The notes below the pieces were generated by a model. The model was not told the DNA's origin and searched no databases. It saw only the letters and a list, made by a program, of their open reading frames with translations. This document shows, in pieces, positions 27,725-36,393 of a stretch of 64,000 nt of DNA (position 1 is the first letter of the stretch; each line of letters begins with the position of its first letter). The DNA comes from Lysinibacillus fusiformis (GTDB taxonomy: Bacteria > Bacillota > Bacilli > Bacillales_A > Planococcaceae): contig NZ_CP070490.1 in the NCBI RefSeq assembly GCF_016925635.1, positions 1,990,001 through 2,054,000 on the forward strand, read 5' to 3'. The translations under genes and the position numbers were made by a program.

Positions 27725-28940
27725 ACTCTAAAACACCTTTTTCTTTCAAAGCATCGATTTGTTCAGCATCAAAGCCCAGAGACAATAAAACTTCCTCATT
27801 ATGCTCGCCTAACTTAGCACCAACATGCTTGTATTCAGGCTGCGCACCATCAAATTTAAACGGAGAAGCAATTTGTTTTTGCATAGTCCCATCGCTTTTG
27901 GGAATAGTCACAATCATCTCCCGTGCTTTTAGCTGCGGATGTTCACATGCTTCAGGAAATGTTAGAACTGGCTCAACACAACCTTCAAAATCCTCATTAA
28001 ATACTTCAAGCCATTCCTCATATGTCTTGGACAAAAAGGCATCGTGAACAGCTTCTTTAAAACGAATTTGCGTATAGTAGGAATCATTGAAGGTATTATC
28101 GATCAACTCAGGAATATCGAGTGCTTCACAGAGCAATTTGCGAAATTGAGGCTCTAAACTACCGACAGAGAAAAATCGTCCATCCTTTGTTTTGTAAAAA
28201 TCATAGTAACTGCCTCCGTTTAAAATTTCTTGCTCTGGCTGTGGAACACGTCCACCTCCAATAAAGGCAGCACCATACATAGCATTAAGTGAAAAGACAG
28301 CATCTGTCATACTTATATCGATGAATTGTCCTTCCCCTGTTTTTTCACGATGAAGTGCAGCAGCCAGCACGCCAATTGCGGCATGCATTGTTCCCCCAGC
28401 TATATCAGCTAGTTGAACTCCCATCGAAACAGGCTTTTTATCTTTATGGCGCGAATAATCGAGTACGCCTGCTAAGGATAGATAGTTATTATCGTGTCCA
28501 GGTCGATTACTATAAGGCCCTGTTTGTCCATAGCCAGTAATCGCACAATAAATAACCTTAGGATTTATTTCTTTAAGAGCTTCATAGCCAATGCCAAGTC
28601 GCTGCATCACTCCAGGTCGAAACCCCTCGATAATAACGTCATATTCCTGTACAAGTGATTTAACAATGTTGATAGCTTCTGGTGATTTTAAATTTAACGT
28701 AATTGATTTTTTTGATCGATTTAAATGTTGATGGATATATGCCTCATGATCATCATCATAGGGAGGCATAATTCGTGTTAAATCAACACGCTTTGAAGAT
28801 TCAACATGGATGACATCTGCTCCTAAATCAGCAAATATCATTGTCGCCATTGGTCCTGGTAGTAATGCAGAAAAATCGAGAATTTTTAACCCCTTTAAAA
28901 TGCCCAAATCTTCCAACCCCTTTTTGTGTAGGCTACACAA
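27723..28940 (-). CDS. Class III CoA transferase (CaiB/BaiF family)
   Basis: About 400 residues. The N-terminus GLKILDFSALLPGPMATMIFADLGADVIHVE is the family's CoA-binding start, and the catalytic Asp lies in the region GVQLADIAGGTMHAAIGVLAAALHREKTGEG. The enzyme moves CoA between carboxylic acids, as in carnitine, bile acid or 2-methylacyl metabolism. No acyl-CoA synthetase or dehydrogenase neighbours it, so the substrate is open. The frame starts at a TTG (28940); another in-frame TTG (residue LEDLGILKG) after AAAAAGG is at least as likely, so the first ten residues are doubtful. Confidence 0.87.
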   Translation of the reverse strand: MCSLHKKGLEDLGILKGLKILDFSALLPGPMATMIFADLGADVIHVESSKRVDLTRIMPPYDDDHEAYIHQHLNRSKKSITLNLKSPEAINIVKSLVQEYDVIIEGFRPGVMQRLGIGYEALKEINPKVIYCAITGYGQTGPYSNRPGHDNNYLSLAGVLDYSRHKDKKPVSMGVQLADIAGGTMHAAIGVLAAALHREKTGEGQFIDISMTDAVFSLNAMYGAAFIGGGRVPQPEQEILNGGSYYDFYKTKDGRFFSVGSLEPQFRKLLCEALDIPELIDNTFNDSYYTQIRFKEAVHDAFLSKTYEEWLEVFNEDFEGCVEPVLTFPEACEHPQLKAREMIVTIPKSDGTMQKQIASPFKFDGAQPEYKHVGAKLGEHNEEVLLSLGFDAEQIDALKEKGVLE

Positions 28941-29416
28941 CCATCTGTATGATGATGGCAGAGTAGCGCTTTTCTCATAATCCCCATTGTGTGAAAAGCG
29001 TATTTTATATACTGTATTATTACAGTTTATTATATTTTAATGAGTATTATAACAGATTGAATCTTAACTTGCCTACGCTAATTTTTATTATAAAATAAAC
29101 GCTTCAACTTTTATATGTCAGAATAACAATAAAAGTAAAAAAATTTAGAATTTAGATTTTCTATCAAATTTCAGATAATTAGCGTCAGCTGTTGGAATAT
29201 TTAATCTAAGTAACTAAAATGTTGGAATTTTGTTTACTAGATTCTATATGATATGACCTCTTTTATTGATACAATCCTAGAGGTGTGTCGGATTCTTCTT
29301 ACACAATTATGAAATGATACTTTTACCTATAGGAGTCTTTGCTTATAATAAGCACTAATTGTTTAAAGAATTTTTCAAAATATACATATAAAAACAACGT
29401 AAATAGGAGGGAAGAA
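28941..29416. other. AT-rich intergenic region, no gene seen
   Basis: About 475 bases between divergent genes. No convincing reading frame or RNA fold was found. It presumably holds promoters for the CoA transferase and the GGDEF gene, but none stands out enough to mark. Confidence 0.4.
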
Positions 29417-30985
29417 ATGAAATCGCATCAGTTAAAATTAAAGCATCTTATAATGGGCGTAGCGATGGCCGCATTCTTTTTCACAAGCATTGGTAGTGTT
29501 TGGGGCGGCTATAGGATGAACGTTGATTCTATTAAGGAAAATACGCTAGAAACGAATAGAGTTTATGCTCAAAAATTGGCATCAACTGCTGATTCCTATC
29601 TACATGAAGCTTTTCAAATCTTAGGATATAGTGCGAATCAGGTCAACACAAAAATGGATGATGAACAAGCATTGAATCAGGAAACGGAGCGTTTGAGATT
29701 GCAAAATCAAATGTTCAATTCGGTGGTCATAACAAATGCAAAGGGACTTGTTTTGTCTGTCTCCCCACCATCTATAGAAATTAAAGGAGAGGTTTTAACA
29801 TCAATTGGTGCTAAAGAGGCATTAGCCAAAAAGACACCACTCATCTCTAAACCCTATGAGGCGATGACAGGACGGCTCATCATTTTTATATCGCATCCTA
29901 TTTTCTCAGAGTCCAATGAGTATCTGGGAATGATCGCAGGCACTATTTATTTAAAGGAACCTAATGCCTTTAAAACCTTATTGGGAGAGCATTATAGTAA
30001 GGATGGTTCTTACGTATATGTAGTTGATTCTGATGGACGAGTTATCTATCATCAAGATCCAAGCCGTATTAATGATGTTGTAACGAAAAATAAAGTCGTT
30101 CAAGCTGTTATATCTGGCAAGGATGGTGCCCAACTAGTTGAGAACACAAAAGGGGTAAAAATGCTTGCTGGCTATAGTGCAGTGGCAACGACAGGGTGGG
30201 GAGTTGTTGCGCAGAAACCATTAGACGTAGCATTAGCACCTTCATTTGATCGTGTACAGGAAGTCATTATAAAATCTGTACCCCTTATGGTTGTTTCGAT
30301 TATTATCGTACTTTGGGCTGCAGCACGCATTGCTAATCCCTTACAGCAACTAGCATCTTTGACAGAGGAAAGTCTAGATAAGAAAAATGTAGAAGGATTA
30401 AAATCTGTTAGTGGATGGTACTTTGAAGCGTATTCTTTGAAGAATGCATTGGTTCGAAGTTTATCGTTTTTACATGGACAGGTCTCTTTTTTCAAGGATC
30501 AATCTACAGTTGATCCACTGACGGGTATTACGAACAGACGAACAATGGATTCAATGCTTGCTGAGTGGTTAACAAATAAGGTACCGCATGCCATTATTTT
30601 GCTAGATTTAGATCACTTCAAAAGTGTGAATGATACATATGGTCATGCAATTGGCGATAAAGTTTTACAATTTTTATCTAGACATATGGAATCTGTAGCC
30701 CGTAAAGGAGATATATGCTGCCGATACGGGGGCGAGGAATTTGTCATGCTTTTGCCGAATACGACAGCAGAGGAAGCCGTACGAGTGGCTGAACAACTAC
30801 GAGGAATTTTGGCCGATACAGTCAGCCCATGTGGTAGACCAGTAACATTATCTGCAGGAATAGCGGTCTATCCTGCAATGGCAGATACAACGGAGGCGCT
30901 AATTGAAGCGGCTGATGATGCACTTTACCTTGCGAAACAAGAGGGACGCAACCAAGTAAAAGTGGCAGTCTCAAAAACGAATTAA
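29417..30985 (+). CDS. Diguanylate cyclase with dCache sensor
   Basis: A membrane-bound GGDEF protein of 522 residues. An N-terminal membrane segment (IMGVAMAAFFFTSIGSVWGGY) is followed by an extracellular dCache domain of about 240 residues and a second helix (VPLMVVSIIIVLWAAARIA). A short HAMP-like linker and a GGDEF domain (about 375-520) complete it. The active loop is RYGGEEFVML, and an RKGD product-inhibition site lies five residues before it, so it should make c-di-GMP and be feedback-inhibited. The frame is open from a TTG at 29339, but ATG at 29417 after AGGAGGGAAGAA is clearly the start. Monocistronic. Confidence 0.92.
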   Translation: MKSHQLKLKHLIMGVAMAAFFFTSIGSVWGGYRMNVDSIKENTLETNRVYAQKLASTADSYLHEAFQILGYSANQVNTKMDDEQALNQETERLRLQNQMFNSVVITNAKGLVLSVSPPSIEIKGEVLTSIGAKEALAKKTPLISKPYEAMTGRLIIFISHPIFSESNEYLGMIAGTIYLKEPNAFKTLLGEHYSKDGSYVYVVDSDGRVIYHQDPSRINDVVTKNKVVQAVISGKDGAQLVENTKGVKMLAGYSAVATTGWGVVAQKPLDVALAPSFDRVQEVIIKSVPLMVVSIIIVLWAAARIANPLQQLASLTEESLDKKNVEGLKSVSGWYFEAYSLKNALVRSLSFLHGQVSFFKDQSTVDPLTGITNRRTMDSMLAEWLTNKVPHAIILLDLDHFKSVNDTYGHAIGDKVLQFLSRHMESVARKGDICCRYGGEEFVMLLPNTTAEEAVRVAEQLRGILADTVSPCGRPVTLSAGIAVYPAMADTTEALIEAADDALYLAKQEGRNQVKVAVSKTN

Positions 30986-31211
30986 AAAAATATAACAAAA
31001 GAGCTTACAACTCAAATTTTTGGGGTAATGATTAATGCAAACATCATTTGGGCAAGCTATGTGTAAGTCATCCGCCATATGACTTTTAAACCATGTTCAA
31101 ATGATATGTAACTCGGGCCACATCTCTTGATCGACTTGACAAGACGTAAGGTTATCCCCCTTTCCCTTATGACACCCCAAGTACGACTGGATGTATGCCT
31201 ATATATCGTCA
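30986..31211. other. Unexplained intergenic stretch before a strong terminator
   Basis: About 225 bases with no credible gene on the plus strand. A 71-codon minus-strand frame (31057-31272) has no ribosome site and is not supported. The stretch ends in a strong plus-strand terminator, so a small RNA or the decayed end of a lost gene is possible. Confidence 0.35.
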
Positions 31212-31248
31212 AAAGCCAAGCGAGCATCGATGCTCCTTGGCTTTTTTT
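31212..31248 (+). terminator. Strong terminator with no obvious gene in front
   Basis: AAGCCAAG pairs with CTTGGCTT around an inner GAGCAT/ATGCTC stem; seven T follow. It lies 226 bases past the GGDEF stop. Confidence 0.8.
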
Positions 31249-31358
31249 GTTGAGTGCTTTAGTGAAGTTCATTTGATATTTGGTGGGGAATACAAATAGG
31301 ATGGAATCCTTATGAAATGCTTGGGAATAATTGGGTTGTCCTAATGAGGAGTGTGGGA

Positions 31359-31575
31359 GTGATCACAAAAGTGAGGAATCCGCTCAAAGAGAGTGAGGAG
31401 GTGATCACAAAAGTGAGGAATCTGCTCATAAGGAGTAAGAAAGTGATCACAAAAGAGTTGCCCCCGCTCATAAGGAGTAAAGAAGTGATCGAAAAAGAGT
31501 TGCCCCCGCTCACAAGGAGTCTGAAAGTGATCGAAAAAGAGCTGCCGCCGCTCATAAGAAGTCTGAAAGTAATCC
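31359..31575 (+). repeat. Tandem array of 42-bp repeats
   Basis: Five full units and the start of a sixth begin GTGATC at 31359, 31401, 31443, 31485, 31527 and (degenerate) 31569. The spacing is exactly 42 bases. The first three carry the palindrome GTGATCAC; later units have GTGATCGA. Because 42 is a multiple of 3, several frames on both strands stay open, giving for example a 14-residue repeat (VITKVRNLLIRSKK). That openness is not evidence of translation. Confidence 0.9.
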
Positions 31576-31787
31576 TTAGAAATCAATCCTACCTGGTTAC
31601 TAAGGGGAATTGAAACTATTTTTCGACAAAGAGGGTAGCATAGTCTGAAACTATTATACGTATCAAGAATTTTACCTGACTATTTTAGATTTATCTATGA
31701 AGGTTCACTAGTCTATGGTCGATATAAAGAGTATGAGGAATATGATATTTGAACGTATCAAAATACATAAGCGAAAGGAAGAGTGGA

Positions 31788-34700
31788 ATGGATAAATCTA
31801 AAATCCAAAAAGTAAATAAAGCCTTGATTGCAACAGTATTTGCTTCAAGTGGAATTGCTGTTGTAGTACCTCCACCGAAAGCGGCAGCGGCTACTTCTCC
31901 CTTTACGGATATTAACCAATACACAGATCATTATAACGATATTCTAAAATTATATTCTCAAGGGGTAATTAAAGGGTTTGCCGATAATACATTTCGCCCG
32001 GATGTAAATGTAACACGAGGACAGGCTGCGAAAATGCTGGCAACTGTTTTAAACTTGGATACGAAAAATGTCCAAGATCCTTACTATAAAGATGTACCTA
32101 AGGGTAGCGAATATTATAAATATGTCGCTGCGTTGCAAAATGCGGGTATCATGTCAGGTTATTCAAACGGTACATTTATGCCAAATGAAGTCATTACTCG
32201 AGGTGAACTAGCCAAAATAGTAGTGGTCGGATTCCATCTAGAAGTATCTCAAAATTATAATAATGTTTTTAAGGATGTAAATAGCCAAACAAGCAATGCT
32301 ATCTATATTCAAACAGTTATTGATTTAAATATTACAGAAGGTACAACACCTGTTACTTTCTCTCCATTTGCTCCAGTAACTCGTGGACAGTTTGCTTCAT
32401 TTGTTGTCGGTTCACAAGAGAAGAAGGGCAATGAAACATCTTTCAAAATTACAGGTGTTGAAGACGATAAAGTTTATGTAAACGGTGAATCTTACACAAT
32501 TCCAGAAAGCCTTTCTCATATTTTTAACGACTATAATGCACCTGTCTTAAAAGGCGCCTACATTGAGGGTGATCTTTCAGGGAAAGTAATTCGATCCATT
32601 TCAAAACTAACGCTCAATGCAAGTGGAACAAGTTCTCGTTCACTTGATTTCGATGGTAATTACGGATCTTTTGGTGCAACGATTGTTGTAAATGGTAATT
32701 ATATTGAATTCTCTAATATGACATTGACAGGGGCAATGTTTGTCAATGAAACAGTTCGCCCACCTTTGCATATAGGGGCTGCAAACCGTCAACCATTAGC
32801 TCTTGGGCGTGTAGCAAGTAACAATATCTCATTTATCAATTGGTCGAATCCAGATAACAATAAAGGAGAAGATTCGTCAAATAACAATTCGAGCGATCTT
32901 CAAAATTGGACAAAACCAAATAATGATAATGACAAGCCATTCGTCAACTGGTCTAAAGAAAAAGAGGAAATGAAAAATGTTGAGAAGTACCTAGAATTCT
33001 ATAACAGCAGTGTTTCTCGACTAGTAGTATCTCAAACAGGTACAAAAATTGAAACAAATACAAAACTACCACGTGTAGACATCATTGGAAATGTGCGAGA
33101 GTTTGAAATTCAAGGCAATATTGGTACGTTAAATTTAAATACTGAAACAAAGCTTACAATTTATGGTTCAGGAAATATTGATTGGATTAATTACAATAGC
33201 TACACAGATCTTCAGCTGTATATTGATGGGCGAATCGGCACATTATTCGTTGATAATTCATATGGCAAGATTGATATTGGAGATTATACGTATATTGATA
33301 AAGTTATTTTACCTAAGGACGTGTCACCAAATGATATCTTTGATGATTTCCTAGATGATAAAGATAATGTTGGGGAAATTACTGATCCAGATGGCAAACC
33401 AATCGATAAAGACGATAATGAGAACCAGAATCCTGATGATAAAACAAAACCTCTCATTAGTATTACGGAGCTCAAAATACTAAATGGTAGTGAGATACAA
33501 GCAGATTTCACATCAGATGAAGTCGGTACTTACTACTATATTGTGCGTGAAAAGGATGCAGAGGCACCAAATAAAAGTGAAATGGTCAACCGCCTCTCAA
33601 ATAAGAACGTAGCACATGGAACTGCGGCAGCCATCAAAGGAACCAACTCAATCAAGGTTTCCAATTTAGGTGAGAAAAAAGAATACGTCATCTACATCAT
33701 GGTTGTGGATGGCTCGAAAAATGCATCAGATATAGCTTCTCAAGAGTTCCAAATGAAAGATGCATCACCACCAGCAGTAAAATCCTTACAAGTTACGCCT
33801 TTACATGGTGGAACAAGAGCTGAATTCAAGTTTACTGCAAGTGAACCTGGAGACTATTACTATTATTTACGCCCAAAAACTACAGCGCCTGATCCAACAA
33901 CAGCAGATATCGTTGCTAATCCAACTGGTAAAGGGAAAGCAAAGGCTGGTGCACTAGGCATAACAGAAATTCTAACAGGCTTACAGGCTGAAACAGGCTA
34001 TCAGCTTTATGTAGTGATGAAAGATGAGTCTGGCAACTTTTCAGTAGACCCTGCTGTAGCAAAGGATTTTACAACGAAAGAGCTTGATAATATTCATCCG
34101 TATGTCGAAAATAAAATTTTAGAACGAAAAGGGCTTAATCAAGTATATGTTTACTTCAACGAAAGGTTAGATAAAGAAACCGCGCAGGATGTTAAAAACT
34201 ATGAATTATCCGGTACAGGGATAATTAACGTTACAGGGCAAAAAGTAATTAGTCCCGAAGAGGCTATTTATGAAGAATATGGTTCTGGCAAATCAAGAGT
34301 ATTATTAAAAGTTCCTTCATTAAGCGGGTTTATTAATCATGATACTTTAACTGTAACAGTATTACCTGGAGTTAAAGATTTGGCATTTAATGATTTTGAA
34401 AATATAAGTACGGTTCCTTCTGGAGCTATTCCGAATAATTATGCAGAATATATGCACTCAGATATAGATACTCCAAAATTAAAAATTGAAAAGGTAATGA
34501 AAAATGCTGAAAAAACTAAGATTGAAGTAGAATTTTCAACAGATAAAGCGGGAACTTTCTACTATATGATTATGCCTCAAAATACAGATATGGATGCTCT
34601 AAATATAGACTCCCGTGATTTTATAGATGAGTTCACATCAAAACCAAGTGGCAAATTTGACAATAGTAGTGGTGCGAAAATTTATTTATTCAAGGAAGGT

Positions 34701-36158
34701 GAAAAGATAGCCAATAGAGGCAACACTAAATTTGATATTGTATTATCAGATTTGGCAGTTGATCCATTTACAAGTTATTCTGTATATATGGTAGTAAAGG
34801 ATCGTTCCGGAAATTTATCTATCATTGAAGATGCCCTAATTGCTGATGATAGTAAGCCTCCACTAATTGGAGATATTCAAGTAACACCAAAAGGGGAGAA
34901 ACCGGGGAAACCAGGAGAAGAGACTGCTGATATCACACTTAACTCTGATGAAAAAGGTTTTATATATTATGCTGCATTACCAAAATATAAGAAAAATCCA
35001 GTTAGCGGTGTGCTTGAGCTGAATCCAGATATATATGATAATAGTGGCAATTTAAAACCATTACCTGGAACAACTGATTCATCTAAAGATAGTGCTACAA
35101 GGAAAGCTGCCTTCTTAAGTGCTGCAACAGGCTATAAGCGTGCGTCATTAGATGCGGGTAATAATAAACTTTCAATTGATGGATTAATACCACATGAAGA
35201 ATATGTATTATACATTGGAGTTGAAGACACACCTGGGAACTTCACAGTGCAACAAAGGGTAGGTACTACGCAAGAATATGGTGATGTTATGATGAAACCA
35301 TTCTATGCGGACGGGACAGCACCAAAGATTGATCCGATTATCAAGAAAATTACAGATAAAGAATTCGATATTATTCCTAGAAATGATTCATCTACATTAA
35401 CTTATAAAGAAGATCAAACATTCGTTATTACATTTTCTGAGGCAATTTCTTTATCAAGTGATACTGACTTGATTCCTGTAAAGGAAAATACTACAGCTAC
35501 TATTAAGAAGTTAAAAGATGAGTTAGAGAGCTCTAGTTCGATTGGTTCAGGTGCAATTGATAAAATAGAGTGGGAAAAAACTTTAAATACGGCAGAACCA
35601 CGCAGGTTAATTATTACATTTAATAAGAAAATTTCATCAAACTTTATGATTGATATGAATGCGACGACTCTGAAAGATATTAAGGATTTAGGGAAGCTAT
35701 CTTTTGTTTCTGATAAATCTGTTGCTAAGTACGAACACCCTGCAGACTTTGAAAATAATACAATTCTAAAAGCAGAGCTTATTGGACCAAGTGGTGCAAC
35801 TTCATCCCATGATTTGAAAGTAAGTATTGAAATTAACACAGAATTAAACCGAAAACAAAAATACTATTATGTAGTTACAAACAGTAATACAAAAATATTA
35901 ACAGCTAAAGATATTATTGATACAGTGGATCATAAACAACTAACTCCTGGGGTAGTTGCATCTGATAAAGATGATGTACCTGTCAATACAAATAATGGAA
36001 CAACAGGAGCAGCACCTTCAATTCTCTTAAAAGTGAGTACAAGTGAATTTAGGGAAGGACAAAAAGTTTACCTATTAACTATTGATCAATATGGTAATAT
36101 TGTTATGGCTGTAAGTAATGATTTAAAACCTTATGTAACGATCACAAAAGCACCATAA
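31788..36158 (+). CDS. Giant surface protein with N-terminal SLH repeats
   Basis: A 1456-residue secreted protein. The signal peptide ends near KAAAATSPF. Three SLH repeats follow: FTDINQYTDHYNDILKLYSQG...NVTRGQAAKML, YKDVPKGSEYY...VITRGELAKI, and FKDVNSQTSNA...PVTRGQFASF. They anchor the protein to the secondary cell-wall polymer. After an Asn-rich region (about 330-410) comes a long chain of Ig-like or FN3-like beta domains with recurring KASPPAVKSLQVTP- and TGYQLYVVMKDESGNFS-type motifs. ATG at 31788 is used because AAAGGAAG lies ahead and it gives a normal signal peptide; the frame also opens from a TTG at 31749. It could be an S-layer or accessory surface protein; which is not determined. 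Confidence 0.92.
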   Translation: MDKSKIQKVNKALIATVFASSGIAVVVPPPKAAAATSPFTDINQYTDHYNDILKLYSQGVIKGFADNTFRPDVNVTRGQAAKMLATVLNLDTKNVQDPYYKDVPKGSEYYKYVAALQNAGIMSGYSNGTFMPNEVITRGELAKIVVVGFHLEVSQNYNNVFKDVNSQTSNAIYIQTVIDLNITEGTTPVTFSPFAPVTRGQFASFVVGSQEKKGNETSFKITGVEDDKVYVNGESYTIPESLSHIFNDYNAPVLKGAYIEGDLSGKVIRSISKLTLNASGTSSRSLDFDGNYGSFGATIVVNGNYIEFSNMTLTGAMFVNETVRPPLHIGAANRQPLALGRVASNNISFINWSNPDNNKGEDSSNNNSSDLQNWTKPNNDNDKPFVNWSKEKEEMKNVEKYLEFYNSSVSRLVVSQTGTKIETNTKLPRVDIIGNVREFEIQGNIGTLNLNTETKLTIYGSGNIDWINYNSYTDLQLYIDGRIGTLFVDNSYGKIDIGDYTYIDKVILPKDVSPNDIFDDFLDDKDNVGEITDPDGKPIDKDDNENQNPDDKTKPLISITELKILNGSEIQADFTSDEVGTYYYIVREKDAEAPNKSEMVNRLSNKNVAHGTAAAIKGTNSIKVSNLGEKKEYVIYIMVVDGSKNASDIASQEFQMKDASPPAVKSLQVTPLHGGTRAEFKFTASEPGDYYYYLRPKTTAPDPTTADIVANPTGKGKAKAGALGITEILTGLQAETGYQLYVVMKDESGNFSVDPAVAKDFTTKELDNIHPYVENKILERKGLNQVYVYFNERLDKETAQDVKNYELSGTGIINVTGQKVISPEEAIYEEYGSGKSRVLLKVPSLSGFINHDTLTVTVLPGVKDLAFNDFENISTVPSGAIPNNYAEYMHSDIDTPKLKIEKVMKNAEKTKIEVEFSTDKAGTFYYMIMPQNTDMDALNIDSRDFIDEFTSKPSGKFDNSSGAKIYLFKEGEKIANRGNTKFDIVLSDLAVDPFTSYSVYMVVKDRSGNLSIIEDALIADDSKPPLIGDIQVTPKGEKPGKPGEETADITLNSDEKGFIYYAALPKYKKNPVSGVLELNPDIYDNSGNLKPLPGTTDSSKDSATRKAAFLSAATGYKRASLDAGNNKLSIDGLIPHEEYVLYIGVEDTPGNFTVQQRVGTTQEYGDVMMKPFYADGTAPKIDPIIKKITDKEFDIIPRNDSSTLTYKEDQTFVITFSEAISLSSDTDLIPVKENTTATIKKLKDELESSSSIGSGAIDKIEWEKTLNTAEPRRLIITFNKKISSNFMIDMNATTLKDIKDLGKLSFVSDKSVAKYEHPADFENNTILKAELIGPSGATSSHDLKVSIEINTELNRKQKYYYVVTNSNTKILTAKDIIDTVDHKQLTPGVVASDKDDVPVNTNNGTTGAAPSILLKVSTSEFREGQKVYLLTIDQYGNIVMAVSNDLKPYVTITKAP

Positions 36159-36164
36159 AATTAT

Positions 36165-36198
36165 AAAAAACCAAGTGGTTTTCCCCACTTGGTTTTTT
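36165..36198 (+). terminator. Terminator of the giant surface-protein gene
   Basis: Perfect 14-base arms AAAAAACCAAGTGG and CCACTTGGTTTTTT with a 6-base loop. Confidence 0.9.
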
Positions 36199-36326
36199 AA
36201 GCTTTACATAATTACCGTAATTTTATAAAAAGTATCCAAATGCTGTTAATCTAAATAGTATTGCCTCCTTTCTATCGAAAATAGTATTCCTCATAACTAA
36301 AGGCTACCATTCCTTTTTTATTTAAT

Positions 36327-36341
36327 TGATAATAATTATCA
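36327..36341 (+). promoter_or_regulatory. Fur box and promoter of composite gene 1
   Basis: TGATAATAATTATCA is a perfect 7-1-7 Fur box. It starts the 17-base spacer between TTTAAT (36321-36326) and TATAAT (36344-36349), so bound Fur would block RNA polymerase. Confidence 0.85.
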
Positions 36342-36393
36342 TTTATAATATAAATACATATAAACCACTCCACCCAAAAAGGAGGACAATTTC

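Noticed and set aside
29339..29416. TTG start 26 codons upstream for the GGDEF protein
   Set aside because: ATG 29417 has a strong AGGAGG site and gives a normal membrane start.
31057..31272. 71-codon minus-strand frame, perhaps a transposase remnant
   Set aside because: No recognisable motif and no start signal; it overlaps a terminator hairpin.
31359..31575. Possible CRISPR array
   Set aside because: Units are directly adjacent with no unique spacers, and no cas gene is near.
31317..31613. 98-codon frame made of 14-residue repeats
   Set aside because: The 42-base unit keeps several frames open on both strands, there is no convincing ribosome site, and the composition is repeat-driven. 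Kept as a repeat only.
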